Shown here piece after piece: positions 36,042 to 49,165 of a DNA stretch of 64,000 nt. The stretch covers positions 12,036,804 to 12,100,803 of the forward strand of contig CP034986.1 in assembly GCA_004026145.2 (NCBI GenBank), written 5' to 3'. Made by a program: the position numbers and the translations under genes. Each line of letters starts with the position of its first letter. Position 1 is the first letter of the stretch. Origin of the DNA: Takifugu bimaculatus. Its lineage: Eukaryota > Chordata > Actinopteri > Tetraodontiformes > Tetraodontidae. Below the pieces are notes generated by a model. The model worked only from the letters and a program-made list of their open reading frames with translations, did not search any database and was not told the DNA's origin.

Positions 36042-38462
36042 GTAATCCTGCATGTTTTCTTCTGCCGTTAATATTCTCATTTGTGAGACGACAATAGCGC
36101 GACTATTCCGCTATTATTAGCGAATTTAAACTCGTTGAGAAGCAACTTTAATTCGTCCCGGCTCGTTTCTGTCCGATCTGTAGCGCGCGCGCGCCGGACT
36201 GGGTGATTATTGTTGGACTTTGACAGATGTGGACATTTGTCCACCCTCATCGGAGTCGAGGAGACCCTGCGGTGTCCCCGCTCCGCTGCTTGGATACTGA
36301 CACAAGCCGCTTACGTGCAAACGTGCGCGGCGCCACTGGTGCACGTCTCGGTGCTCAGGTGAATCAAGGAACTTGTTAAACTCAATCTGGGGTGCAGGTT
36401 CAATGCTGCTGTTCTGCGCGCACACGCGCGGGCATGTGTGCGGTTTATATACTGGTGTGCAGACGGTGAAAACACACGAGCTGGTTGGTGTTAGTGGGAA
36501 CACTTTCTGGTGTTTCAGCTCTTTTATTCTAAAGCGCGGATAAGTGTAGATACTCTTGCGTTTTATTGTGAAAAACCAGAAGGAAACACGTCAAAAGCGC
36601 AAGGCTTTTTCGACTCCTCAAAATGAATATTGGAAATCAGCATGCCTTGAAGCATATTTCAATGGAAATAATAGAGCAAAATATCAGAAATGCAAAAACC
36701 ATTCCATTTAAAGTCCATTGAAATCATCTGTTTCATGTGTGGTAAAAGTATTTTGGTTCTTGCTTCCATGTCGCTCAGTCAGTTAAATCATAGTTTTCTA
36801 AATTGCCTTTCAGAGAGTTGCCTCTGCTGAGAACATCACAAACAACCAAAAATACTTCAACCCTTCACGACTGCACATATCGTACATACAGAACAAAGCC
36901 AATAGCGAGCTCAAGCTAGTTTTTTATTCATTATCAGCAGCTTCTTGTGATAAAAGAGTGATATTTCTCCTCAGCCAATCAGCAGACAGCTTTGGTTTTG
37001 GCTCCAGCCATTATTGGACCGGCTGTGCTCGGTATCAGACCCGAGGGTGCCAAACGTCTCCCTTCCCAAACCGATGAAATGTTTGGTGATATCGCCACAT
37101 TAAAAAGCTCCAACCCTCAGCTCAGGATGTCACGATGATCCAGTTAATCATCGCGGGACATTTGCTGACCCTTATTTTGCAGGGGAATACAAACACTCGG
37201 GGTTTTACATTATTCAAACGTTTACACCGTAAATCCGGAGATCAGAAGCACAATGCAGCTTCAGACCCCAGTCAAATGAAACCTCGGTACCTTGGACAGT
37301 ATTTAATTTGCGTTTATTTCTTATGTCCTCGTGCTTCTGGTTTTACACACATGCACGAGTACCAACGCCGGCAGTATAAGAGATTCTGGCCGGTCTCTTG
37401 TGTCTAATTTGTTTCTTCAGTTGCACTTTTCTTTATCTTTTTCCAAACTACGCCAGGCTGAGTCCTGGCCTTCCTGGCTCCCTGGGCTTTAGGCTCTCTG
37501 GGCCTATTCTGGGTGAGGCGAGCCCACCGCCTACACATCCTGCAGGGGTGGAGAGAGGCATGTGGTCCTCCCAGAAACCCAGTCCTGCTGACTGCCACTC
37601 CTCTCTGTTCGCAAGGCCTTTGCAGGACCTCACATGCACATTAGAACTCCTTAAAAAAAAAAAAGAGCCCATCGCAGAGCGCTGAGCCGTGAAGCCGTGG
37701 TGAGCGCTCTGTGAGGGGCTCAGTGACTTTCTGACTTCAGAAACACCCCTGAGGCAGCTTCATTCACACAGTCAATACATTTACACATAATGTTTTTTCC
37801 AGTTACTTTACTTGTCTAATGACAAGAACACCATTAGCTCCCCTTTCACAGACAAGATGGGTACTTTATTCAGTATTATCATCTCAAAAACATGGAATCC
37901 TTGTGCCAACAGTACAAGAGGCTTTAACCAATTGCACCACTTAATTGAGCGAATTTCAGCTTTCTATTTATCGCGAGTATAAAATCTCAATAGTTCGCCT
38001 TGCTTTGCAGGCAGCTAGTTGCACATCAAGGCAAAGCTAAAATAAGTAGAATAACATAAAAAGGCAAATGCAATGAGAGTCAAGAGTAGATGTCTGTTTG
38101 AACCATAGAGGGACAGCTTGTTGATTTCTGACCATTTGGCTCTCAGCAGGGGGAATTCAGCCATCCACTCTGACTTACTGGCAGCTCTGCATCTGATGGA
38201 TGCTATTCGGATTCCAAGGAACTCTTAAAGACATGTTTCTAGAAAAGCATTATATGATCAATCTTTGTCTTTCCATGTAAAAATCATTCAAAAAAACAGC
38301 TGCTTTCGAACTGCTTTCATCGTGAGAAAATCATGAATCGCTCTTCTTTATCAGATTCCAGTCCTTGTGCTAAGCTACCTAACCACCTATTTCATTCTCA
38401 GCATAGCTGTTGCTCTTCCTCTCTGACCCGGACTGTCGACAATAACACCTGTTGTGTGTCAG
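36042..38462 (+). other. nab1 5' leader intron (probable)
   Basis: Starts with a CpG-rich segment including (GC)n at about 36184-36195 and becomes AT-rich downstream. No gene recognised. Confidence 0.45.
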
Positions 38463-38464
38463 GT

Positions 38465-41400
38465 ATGGCGGCGGTGTTGCCGAGGACCCTGGGTGAGCTG
38501 CAGCTCTACCGGATCCTGCAGCGGGCGAATCTTCTCTACTACTACGAAGCCTTCATTCAGCAGGGCGGCGACGATGTGCAGCAGCTTTGTGAGGCCGGCG
38601 AGGAGGAGTTCCTGGAGATCATGGCCCTCGTCGGCATGGCCAGCAAGCCGCTGCATGTGCGGCGCCTGCAGAAAGCCCTACGAGACTGGGTCACCAACCC
38701 AGCCATTTTCAATCAGCCCCTGACCTCGTTGCCCGTCTGCAGCATCCCCGTCTACAAGCTGCCGGAGGGCTCGCCCACCCTGCTGAGCGGACAGGACCGA
38801 GCCAACACCGCTAGTGTCAAGATCCCCAAAGCCGTCGCCGCTGCCTGCTCAGACCCCGGGAAGCTGGATGTAGCGCGGGATAAAGTGTCGGCGGGCTCAC
38901 CTCTACAGGGCAGCAGCGAGGCCCGGTTCTGGTCGGGTCACAGCAACGACAGCGAGCACAGTCTTTCCCCCTCAGACCTTGGTTCACCATCGTCACCGCG
39001 GGACGTGTTAGAGGCCCTGGATGCGGCAGCCGTCCAGTCAGTCCTGGAGTGCGTGGACAGGATGGCACCCGGACTCCCTAAGACAGATCTAGCTGAGGTC
39101 AAAGAGCAACTAAAGAACAACAAGAAACTGGCAAAGATGATTGGACACATCTTAGAAATGAATGACGATGACCCGCGGAGGGAGGAGGAGATTCGTAAAT
39201 ACAGCGCCATCTACGGACGCTTTGACTCCAAAAGGAGGGATGGCAAACACCTGACGCTGCACGAGGTTTGTGCCACTATTTGTTCCCCGACACTTCTAGG
39301 TCTTCTTTTGTCTCGTCTAAACTGAATTCCTGTGCGCAGCTGACGGTGAACGAGGCGGCAGCTCAGCTCTGTATGAGGGATGTGGCTCTGCTGACGCGTC
39401 GGGACGAACTTTTCGGACTCGCCCGCCAGATTTCCAGAGAGGTCACCTATAAATACACCTACCGCACCAGCAAGTAAGAGTCTTTTCAAATATATTTTTT
39501 ATGTAACAACATTTATTCCTCATCTGTTTAAATCAAAGTGAAGGTTGTGTCCAGCTAACAGGAAGTAATTTTCCTGATGTTTCACCTTAGGTCCCGCTGT
39601 GGAGACAGAGACGAGCCGTCTCCCAAAAGGATTAAAACGGAGGTACGTGAACAATCCCATCAACTGCATGAGCAGAGCAAAGAGTTTTATTTTGATTTGA
39701 GCTCCTTTATTGACATGTCCAGAGTGCTGACACAGAAAACGGTAACATGCATGTTGGGCTGGAGGAAAATAAAATAAAATATGCAAAATATTCTGTATAG
39801 AAGAGATGCCGTTCGTGCAGGAACGGCGACACACAGCACATTCAAATCGACCACAGAGGACAGAGCCGGAAAAGGGGAGTTTGGTTTGAAAATGGTCCAA
39901 TTAGCCATGTTACTATCCAAAATCACCTTCATTTTGGAGCCAGTCTGGATCCAGTGAACCACGAACCTGAACCACAATGGCCAGAACACAGAGCGAACTG
40001 TCAGCGCTCGTCTCCTGGCGCGGTTTGACTGAATGGATCCTCTCAGTTTGTAAAGACGTGATGGAAAACATGTGGCGGCTCTGAACTCTACGGGGATTCT
40101 CGGGGAGATGAGAGAGCTGCACACCTGCTGACAGAGCCGACTCCTGAACTGGGGGAATTCCTGTCAGACTCACTTTCAGGAAGAAACAGGAAACCCACTT
40201 TGTTTTATCAGTTGTTCTATTATGAGAAGAAAATGGAAGAAATTAAACTGGTGGTATATGATCAGCAGATACAATTCTAACCTTTTACATACAATTGGGA
40301 TAAAAGCTGAAGAATTGTCCTTAAAGCAGGGGGGAAATTATATGCTGTTCGTTAGTTGAAACTCTTTATTCCTGTATTCCAGGAGAATTTCTTTGACATC
40401 CAGGAAGCCCTTCAGGCTATCCACATGAGGCAGGAAATGCTGAGGGAGCAGTTGGCCTGTGCCAAATCCAAAGGTGAAGAAACGGTCGGGCGAAATCTGC
40501 AGGTAGGCGCACAAAAAAAGCACAAAAAAGTCCATTTCTGAGTTTATAGATTTTGTTTAATATTGATGAGACAGAACTCAAAAAGAAAAAAAAATCAGAC
40601 GCCAAACCTTCGTCAGCTGCCAGGCAGAACGAGTCTCCTCAGCAGAACCGACAGATTTCCAACTCGGCAGCAGATGTTTGTGGCCGCAGGACCTAGTTTG
40701 ATCCCAGTAATGTTCTTCATTGGTTTTCCAGAATCTCTGCTGCCGAGGCTTGTTCCTAATTAGTGGCGGATTGTAGGAGGAGGCCATTATGGCAGCTAAT
40801 TATGCAGGAAGCATGTTCATGTGTGCCACTGCAGAACGCAACGCGTCTTCATATGTGAGCGCGTCTGATCTCAGGCGGTTCGTTTTAAGTCGCCGGCAAC
40901 CATCTTCAATCGCCAACAGTCCGAGAAGCAGGAATCACATCGCAGGCTGTCAACACATGCACATCAGCATCCATCAGATTAGACGCGGGACGCGGATACG
41001 ATGTGAGCTGATAGTGACGTGTAGACCTACACTAAGCAGACATCGTTGTGTGTACACACACATGTGGGGAACACTGAGATGCTCCACAAACACCTGCGCG
41101 TGGAGTTGCTCTGCTGCAGGCTGAATATGGGCAAATATGGCCGACAAGTTTGTTTTCTGTTAGAATTTCAGTGTGGCGAGATACCGTAAAACAGCAGATC
41201 TTTTCATTATCAAGGTGTAAACTAGCAATTTTGTGTTACCGTGGTTGTAAAGTGTTAACAGTCTAGTTTGAGATTTTTATCCTGACCTCACACGCCCCCC
41301 TCCCAAATTTCTTTTTGTGCATTAGATTCTCCTTTGTATTTTAACTTGATCAAAGTGAGCCAATACATGCATGTATATAAATGACTGGGACACAGCTGCA

Positions 41401-43950
41401 CTGTGAGAAGACAAGTGTACTTAAGTAAACACTTGACAGGATGTTGGGTTGACCTGCTGTTGAATTCTACTGGGAGCTAGAATCAAAATGTTTGGATTTT
41501 TTTTCCCCCTCGATCTGCACCGGGATTTCCTTGCTTCCTGCATGCTTCCGATTCCCCATCCAATAAAAAGGTTATGGTTGCTTGGTTGACAAAATTGTAA
41601 TTCTTTATCATTCATTTGATCCCTTGATTGTCTGTCAGATGCAGCTGGAGCGACTCCTCGCTCGGCAGATGGAGATCCTGCAGGATGCCGCCGTACAGGA
41701 GCGACTCCAGGCTCTGGACTGGAGGATCCCCCCGGCCGCCTTGAAGTACCTCACCGACATCCAGAACACCAATGGAACCGCTGCCGAAGCCAGCCGAGAC
41801 AACCACGGTAGGTGACGGCGCTTTAGCACAAAAACAGGACGCTGTAGTTACGGGTTATGACCACATGTGGCAGCACAGAGCATTCAATAGTTTTCCAACT
41901 TTGTTGGCTTTTGCACATTTTGCGGAACAACGCAGCAATTAAAAAGGAGCAATAATGTTCTGATGAGTCCTCACGTGCTAAACTCGTATAGTTTCTACAG
42001 TTCTACAATTGTTCTTTGAGTTGAGTAAATCTCACCGATAAGTCATCAGGTTCATCTGCAACCTCAGATTGCTCATGCAGACAGCAAAGTGGGGGCTTTA
42101 ACTCCCTGAGAGGCGGAATGACTTGAACCCCCCATTATGCCCCGTGTTTACACACAGAAGAGTGTTGGAGTAGCAGAGGAGTAATGTTCCTGTCTTAAAG
42201 AGTGTGTGTGGGAGGGGCTTATGATTCACTTGGACTTTTGGTTTTTAAGTTCACAATTCTGTTTTTGCTTCCAACCAGTCTTAAACTGTTCAGGATAATC
42301 AGATTATTGTTGTCACATCTCGAAAACTGTCATTTTCTGTATGAAAAGCAAAGCTGATGTCCCGCCGTGGACGCAGCCGTCAGCTGCTGTTGACTTTTAC
42401 ACTGCAGGAAGCAGCCTGAAGCAGCCGTGATCTTTTTGTTTTGGAGCATGGCAGCTGAATATTAAGAAACATGACGTGGATGGAAACCACACCCAGCTCC
42501 CGATTTCCACGGCTGTCTGTTTTTGTTTACTCATTTATTTTAATCAGCATTTCTTTTGCAACTATGACTTTTCAAACAGAGGGGGGTGGGTGGGGGGGGT
42601 ACATGCATCATCTATCTTACTTCTCCTGAAGGCCTCATCTCATTTTCATCCCTTTCCTCCCTCACCCACTCTCGACAGCTCATTATATCACTGTTCCCAC
42701 AAATCCCACAATGCACCTGTAATTATCACGCCCACGCCTGTTTACCTCAAGCCAGTTGCCTGGAGGGGGGCGTCTCTCTCTCTTTCTCTCTGTCTGCCTC
42801 TCTCTCTTTCCTCCCCCTCTTCCTTGCTGTTCTTTTTCCCATTACTTGTCTTTTTTGTCCTTCTCTTCGTTTTCTACATTAAACTTCTCCTTTTCCCCAT
42901 TTTATCCTCGTGTTTCTTTCTTATCGCTTGTCTTCCTTTGATCTCTACTCTTTGTTTTAGAAGCTGTTGATACGAGACTCAATATTGACTCGTTTCAGTC
43001 GTGTCGAGTTTAAAAGCTTCTGTTTTTAAGATGACATCCTGCAGCAAATGCGATAAAGGACGGATTCTAGTCCTTTTGTGCACAGCTGCCTCGCTAAAGG
43101 GCTGCACAGTCGTCAGTGTGAGAGACAAAAATAAGATGACAGAAGAAGAAGTGAAAGACAGTAAAATGAAAATGAACATCTGCTGCTGAGATGGGCACAA
43201 ATGATCAGAACCCTGCATCATGTTGGAATCATGTGGATACAAATGCGAGTAGAAGTAACAACGTAAAACAGGAAAGAAAAGGAAAAACATTCACAGACCT
43301 CATCAGAACCTGTCTGATTATTTCTGAGTCTCAATGTCAGTAGTTTTGATGTTGCATCTTTCTTTAGTTCTGAAATTTCTCTGCTGGGAATAAACCACAA
43401 ACGGTAGATCAGAGCTCACACCTGCAGACTGGGTTGTGATCAGGATGGAGTAAAACAAAGACAGAAGATTAGCAGGGCTGTCCCCTATGTTATTATTGAA
43501 ACATTTAAACATCAGTTATTGGTACATACAGCACTGAACATCATAACATACTGAATCCTTCCACTCTGGACCACTTTAAAATAACTGTGTTTTCCTCCAG
43601 ATGAGCGACCAATCAACTTGCGGGTGGTTAGTCAGAACATGCAAGAGGGCGACCTCCCGTTGGGCAAGCAGCTAGCAAATGAACTCAAGCGCCACCACAG
43701 CCACAACAACAGCAACAACAACAACAACAGCAACCACCACCACCACCACCACCACACAGATGAGAGCAAAACACCAGCAACAGGTTCGTGATTTTGGGCT
43801 TTTAAATAAACTCTGCAGGTCCACTGCTTTTTACGCTGATGATTCCATCCTTTATGTTTGCCGTCATCTTCAGAAAACGGGACGACACAGCGGACGTCCA
43901 GCAACACAGAGAAGAAGACCATAAAGTCAGAGCCAGAAGACTCCACATAG
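38465..43950 (+). CDS. nab1: NAB1, EGR-binding transcriptional co-repressor
   Basis: NGFI-A-binding protein 1, a nuclear co-repressor that binds the R1 domain of EGR1-3. Exons: 38465-39265, 39340-39473, 39591-39642, 40383-40502, 41639-41807, 43601-43783, 43874-43950 (TAG); the phases sum to 511 residues (human NAB1 487). Residues 1-85 are NAB conserved domain 1 (MAAVLPRTLGELQLYRILQ, EAFIQQGGDDVQQLCEAGEE, PLHVRRLQKALRDWV). Domain 2, about 190-330, has SEHSLSPSDLGSPSSP, NNKKLAKMIGHILEMNDDDP and VTYKYTYRTSK. PKRIKTE is a likely nuclear signal. The C-terminal IKSEPED is a SUMO-type motif, as in mammals. The penultimate exon adds an Asn/His-only tract encoded by AAC and CAC repeats. The start follows an acceptor two bases upstream, so in-frame upstream codons from 38333 are intronic. 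Confidence 0.96.
42729..42737 (-). promoter_or_regulatory. Perfect EGR consensus site in nab1 intron 5
   Basis: CGCCCACGC, the reverse complement of GCGTGGGCG, in the intron 41808-43600. Confidence 0.45.
42770..42960. repeat. Polypyrimidine (C/T-rich) tract in nab1 intron
   Basis: About 190 bases that are overwhelmingly C/T on the plus strand, starting with CTCTCTCTCTTT. Open frames across it are compositional artefacts. Confidence 0.8.
43699..43757 (+). repeat. AAC/CAC trinucleotide tract inside nab1 coding exon
   Basis: In-frame triplets encode alternating His, Ser and Asn, then five Asn and seven consecutive His. The tract lies between the conserved NELKRH segment and TDESKTPAT, and is probably length-variable. 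Confidence 0.9.
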
Positions 43951-44431
43951 TGCCTCCCCCCCCAACACCTCGGTCCACTCACACTTGACAGTATGCAGAT
44001 ATTACCCCATATTAGATACTAAGCAAGCACAGCCACAGTAGAGCCTTAACAACCAATGTTGCCTCATGAATAGCATTTATTTTTCTTTGATTTGTTATTT
44101 TTGTTTGTTTTGTCTGTGTGACAGGTTGCTCTGCAGGTCCTTGTCTTTGATTACCTGTACATGTCAGATGTAACCTGAGAGTGATCAGTTGTAGACATTT
44201 TTATACTCTTTACCTCTACTGGGTTGGCATTTCCGTTGCTTTCTTTGAACAGCCACGTTGCAGCTGTGAAGTGGGGGCACAAAGCGTTGATCCAGATATC
44301 TGTTCTCGTTGGGAGTCATCACTGTGTTGGCTCGTTTGTGTTGGCGTCGGTCATTAGTGTGACCTTTGGCGACATCAGTCATGGCCCATGATTGGCCTCT
44401 TAAATGAGGGGCAAATTATTTCTCAACGGTA

Positions 44432-44445
44432 GCGCCCCCTACTGG
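44432..44445 (-). promoter_or_regulatory. CTCF-like motif, reverse orientation
   Basis: The reverse complement reads CCAGTAGGGGGCGC, the classic strong CTCF core. It lies about 480 bases after the nab1 stop codon. Confidence 0.5.
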
Positions 44446-47400
44446 CACAGAGGCTTTGCGCAGGAGTAGAATATCGTCCACATGCTAGACAGCCACGTGC
44501 TCCTGTCTGGCATGTTTCTGCTCATTATAGTGGACACCCGAGCAAGTTCTTAATTGTGATTCTGTGAGTTGGCTTCAATCAAGTCGGCGTGTTTGCTGTA
44601 TCACCCCTCTTTTACGCATATTTTTAGGGCTGCTAGCTCAGCTATTACCGTCCTCTCGGTTTCCTTTCTAACATTTAAATAAATGCACTTTGTCTTTGAA
44701 TATGATAAGTTCCAAAACTAGGATTCGTATTTTGGATTAATATATATTGACAGTGCTAATTAACACCAGAGTTTTTTGCTCCAGTTGTTGCTCAAACTGA
44801 AGAAATCTCATGCGCCATTTTTATAACCACGCTTTCAGTATTTGGCTGCATCACTAAAACAGCACCATGTGCACTGTAAAAGCACTGTCAGATGCCCCAT
44901 CCATAGGTTACTTTTTTGTTATTTGTGAAGAAGAGCATGTATAGGACCTATTGTGGAATAAGAGCTTAGGCCCTGGGTCGTTGTCTTGGCAGGACGGCTG
45001 GCATGCTGGAAGCCGGGCTAATTAGTTCATTTCACTTTGTAATTGAGCAAAACACTGTTGCCGAAGCGAAACCACGCATCGGCAAACATGTAGTATTTCA
45101 GGAAAAGAGAATGCTTTTCAGAAACCCGCTTTCTGTTGACTCGTGCAGGTCAATAAATCCACATGTTATCAGATGAGCACAGGAGCTGATGAAAGATCAC
45201 AGGTGTGTGTTTAAGAGAACAGCAGCGGATTGAAACTGCCATTTGTTGCTGTTCTTGGGGATGGATCAGCCTGGGGTCTGTAAATAGTACCACCATAATT
45301 AGTGCTAGCCTAATCTCTGAACCAGGGTTGACCTTCGTCAGGTGTAACTTTGCTGTAGATTTTTTTTTTTTTGGTGACAATACAGTGTTCATGTACGTAC
45401 AATATTAAAAAATAAAACACAAAAAAAGGTTACTTAGTGTCAATGACAAAAATACAAGTGTGAAAGTGTCTGGTATTTAAAAAAATCATGCTTTACATGA
45501 TGATAATGTTGAATAGCCTTAGCTCTTAACAGTGTGGACTCCTCCTGTGATGACCATCAGTGCATATTTCAAAAATGTGTTTCTTGCTGTTTAAAGATAA
45601 TTGCATAACAAATAAGTGTTCACTGTGTTTCTGTGTAAATATGTCTGTTTGATCCAAAATGCTAATAACGTCGAGACAGTCTCTCATTTCTCCTGCAGCT
45701 AGTTCAATCTCACTCCTACAGACCAATGCAATATTTATGTACAGTAACTGAGGCGTCTGTTTGCATTCTGTATGGATCTATCTGAAGCCGTGTGTTTGTC
45801 TTGAAGTTCAAGCTGGGAATTCACCTACAAACCTTGTAAATGTTTGTGTCGTCTCACTTTTACTGCACAGCACTCTGCTTGTTACTTCAGGAACGCTGTG
45901 TTCGTTTCACAAAACTTTCATGCGACCGGGAGATAAGTATTGTGAGGATTTGGAATTGTGATCTGTTGTAGAAAAAGAGAGAGAGAGAAAAAAAACTTTG
46001 CTAAAGCGAAACGAGCCAGTGGAGTTTGAAACCCTGGTCTGTGAGTGCGACTGTTGTTTCAGAGAATATCGCATGTCTGACCTGCCGTCACTGATCACTG
46101 TTCTCTTCTCTGTTTATTGTAAAGTGATAGATTAGGCTTCACCTAGTTATGCACCTGTTTTTTTTAAACACTAATATATTTTATTTGTTATACAGCACAT
46201 AAACATTAAACTTTATTTTTTTGAACTCTATTGTGAGGGGCTTTCTCTGAACAATGTCATTCTTGCTGTAGCTCGGAACGCATTAGTGACCTTTGACCTC
46301 AAGGATTCATCTTTGAATCCAGTGTACCAATTACAACAAATCCCTCGAAACCAGGAAAAAAATAATAAATCAAAGATGAGGTTATGGTGACTCTGAGCCA
46401 TAAAAACTGTCAAAACTATTGAAAGATTAGTAGTGAAACTGCTGGTTACAATTAAAAATTCACTTTTGAGTCACAGGCTTCGATCGTAACACAACAATAA
46501 AGCAGCTTCGTCCTTAGAAACAGCATTTAACACCTCGTGGAATCACTAATGAAGATGATGCACAGTGAACTACACCGTGACTAATGCAGCAGAGAGGGTC
46601 TTGCTTCAGCTTGCAGTATTTTAGCACTAGATTGTGACGATAATAATAATGATGTTTGGCAAATTATGCATTTGTGTCTGGTGGAGTCTGTTGCTCGTGC
46701 ATCTCGTTATTTGTAGTCAAACTGGAACTTTAAACGGGCGTTTGGGCACAGCAGCGTCTGTGCTGTATTTGGGAACGGGAGACGGAAATGTTGAACAGGA
46801 TGACGTCCTCACGCCACGGTAGCTCAGGTTCCTGTAACGGAGGTTCGCTTTCCTTTTTTCACTGATACGAATCCACGCTGGTCATTTGCATCAGCGTCAC
46901 ATCAACACGTTGTGAAACTGGCTGATGACTCACTCTGACGCAGGTCCTTTTCACATACCCACCATTCCCTCTCTCTCTCTTTCTCACACACACACGCACG
47001 CACACATACACACACCCACGCACACAGACTCAGATTTCCTCTAGAGAATAGCTTAGTTCCAGTTCACAGTGGCAGTCATGCTCAGCGCCCATGCGGCCAA
47101 CCTCTCCGCATCCCTGTCCACCTCCTCCAGTGCAAGTCACTGATGATGTGTTGCCCTGGCAACGGTTGGTGGTGGGTGGCTCCACGGGCAGTGGGCGGAA
47201 GCCAGCCGCTAAGCAGCGTGGGAGGGATCTGCCGAGCGCAGCCATCACCCTGGTTTTGAAAAGGAGCAGGAAGCTGACTGCTTTTGAGAAGGTGTGGGTG
47301 TTGGTGAATTATCACCTCTCCTCCATGCAGCTTCGTTAGGGATCGCCTTGTTTGTCTCCTTTTCCTTCGTTCCTTTGTTTTCAGCTTTCGCTGCTGGATG

Positions 47401-48971
47401 TGAAAGCTGCAGCTGCTCGCAGGGGATTTCTGTGCATAAACTAAACTTTGGGAACTGCAGCTCTGGTATATTGATGCACTGAACACATGCAGATGCAAGA
47501 AAGATGTTCAAAGTTCAGGCAAATTGGAAAATAAGATGTGACATTGTGTATTTGAAAAGGGATCGCACACAACACTCGAGCATACAGAAGAGCATAGCTT
47601 AAGCTGGCGTATCATTTGTTTTAAGGATATTTGGCATAACATGGGTGACAGTGGGGTGGGGGCAAGATAAGTTATGTTATTTATTAGACACATTACTCCT
47701 CTTCAAAAATATTGAACATCTGCTCAAATGTGCATATTTTAAAAATAAGAAAAGTTAAATTTGCACGATAACACCTTGAGAACCCAAGTTTGAGAAATGC
47801 TGCAGAAAGTAAATTTTTTACTTTGATTAAGATGATGATCAGATTTGTTAAAAAGTAAATCAACACCATATTATGATCATTTTGATTGGGCTTCTTCCAT
47901 CAAGTTAGTCTCACCTCACCAGTGTTTCACAGTCCATCTCATTAGTCCGAATAAATTTGTTTATTTGATTGCCCAGAGTTTTTGGAGAAAATTATAACGT
48001 TTGATCAAGACGGGAACCAACCAGAAAAAAGCAAAATGAAGCAACTCGCAAGATATTTTCCAGTGAGTAATCTCTTTTGTAGGTCATTCTTTTATATGGG
48101 GTGTCAAGATCCACCCACCGAAGCTGCAAATGAGACCAAAAGAAGAGTTAAAATGCCATCTGACTCAGACCCGACACGATCATAGTTTTATTCAAAGTTA
48201 TTTTCTTGTTTTTTAGTGGAATGGAAAATTAGAATCAGATCTGGCTTTAACTGCCTGCAGTCTGGCAATCGTGTGTCACTTGTAATCTATTTTAATTAAA
48301 CTAAAATGCACCTCAACCGCTGTATTTTCCCCGCCGTGCGCAAACACGATTCACAGATAAAACATTACCACAGGGGAACGAGTCCAGATCCGAATCGGAA
48401 TCTCCACGAAAAACAGTGTCCTACCAGGAGGTGGCGCTAGAACTGTGTTTCCTGACAAGGCTAAATATGTGCAGTACCAGAGTCATTCAAAGGGTGTCAT
48501 GCAAACACAGGACGAAGCAACACTCACGTCTGGAGCCGAAGATAAGGGGAATTATTTGTTTGCAGATCGATTACGGGATAATTACATATGAGACAACGCA
48601 TCATGTTTAGGGGAGGTGAAAGCTATTCTTAAATAAATTGAATAAGATTTCTAAGAATATAGCGGGAATACATTTAGAGACAATCATATTGATTTTGGGG
48701 GGTCACAAAGTCTAATATTGATTAACAGCCCAAAATGAAATATTTCACCGATCAATTTAATATAGAATATACTTGTATTTTTATATTATTTAAAATGAAA
48801 TGTATACTCTTTATACAACTAGTATCTTAAACAAGCTCTTGTAAACATAATCCCAGTTAAAATTACACATTAAAAAATTACATTTAAAGTGTAAAACAGT
48901 GAAACGGTTTTTTAAAAAAAATAGTAGATCTTCTCAACGGGGTATTTCCAAATGATTGACGTCCTCTACGA

Positions 48972-49045
48972 CCAATCATTTGCCGGCATGAGTTTATCTA
49001 GTCCAATCAAAAGCTTTGTAACATGTAGTTAGGTTGTCGTCCAAT
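48972..49045 (+). promoter_or_regulatory. Triple CCAAT-box promoter of gls
   Basis: CCAAT at 48972, 49003 and 49041, all in the same orientation, 31 and 38 bases apart. They end 120 bases before the gls start codon. No TATA box is seen. This is a typical NF-Y-type arrangement for a TATA-less metabolic gene. Confidence 0.6.
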
Positions 49046-49165
49046 AAGGATTTTTTTTTTTTCTGTTGTTGAGTCACCGGGAAAAAAACCGTTACTCGAC
49101 CGAGGAAGCCGACACGCATCACCGCTGTCTTTTACCCATCCTCGCACTCTTCTCGGCTGAGTGAA

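Larger units (their letters stand above)
43951..49165. other. nab1 3' UTR and nab1-gls intergenic region
   Basis: No coding sequence recognised. AATAAA occurs at 44678-44683, 45411-45416 and 46496-46501, so the 3' UTR may be 0.7 to 2.5 kb long. A reverse CTCF-like motif lies at 44432-44445. A CT/CA-rich stretch occupies 46970-47030. Three CCAAT boxes mark the gls promoter at the right end. Minus-strand ORFs around 47082-47498 show no family features. Confidence 0.6.

Noticed and set aside
38333..38464. In-frame upstream start for nab1
   Set aside because: An acceptor TGTGTCAG sits directly before the conserved MAAVLPRTLGELQLYRILQ start, so the upstream codons are intron.
47082..47498. 138-codon minus-strand ORF between nab1 and gls
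   Set aside because: No family resemblance and no supporting splice or promoter signals.
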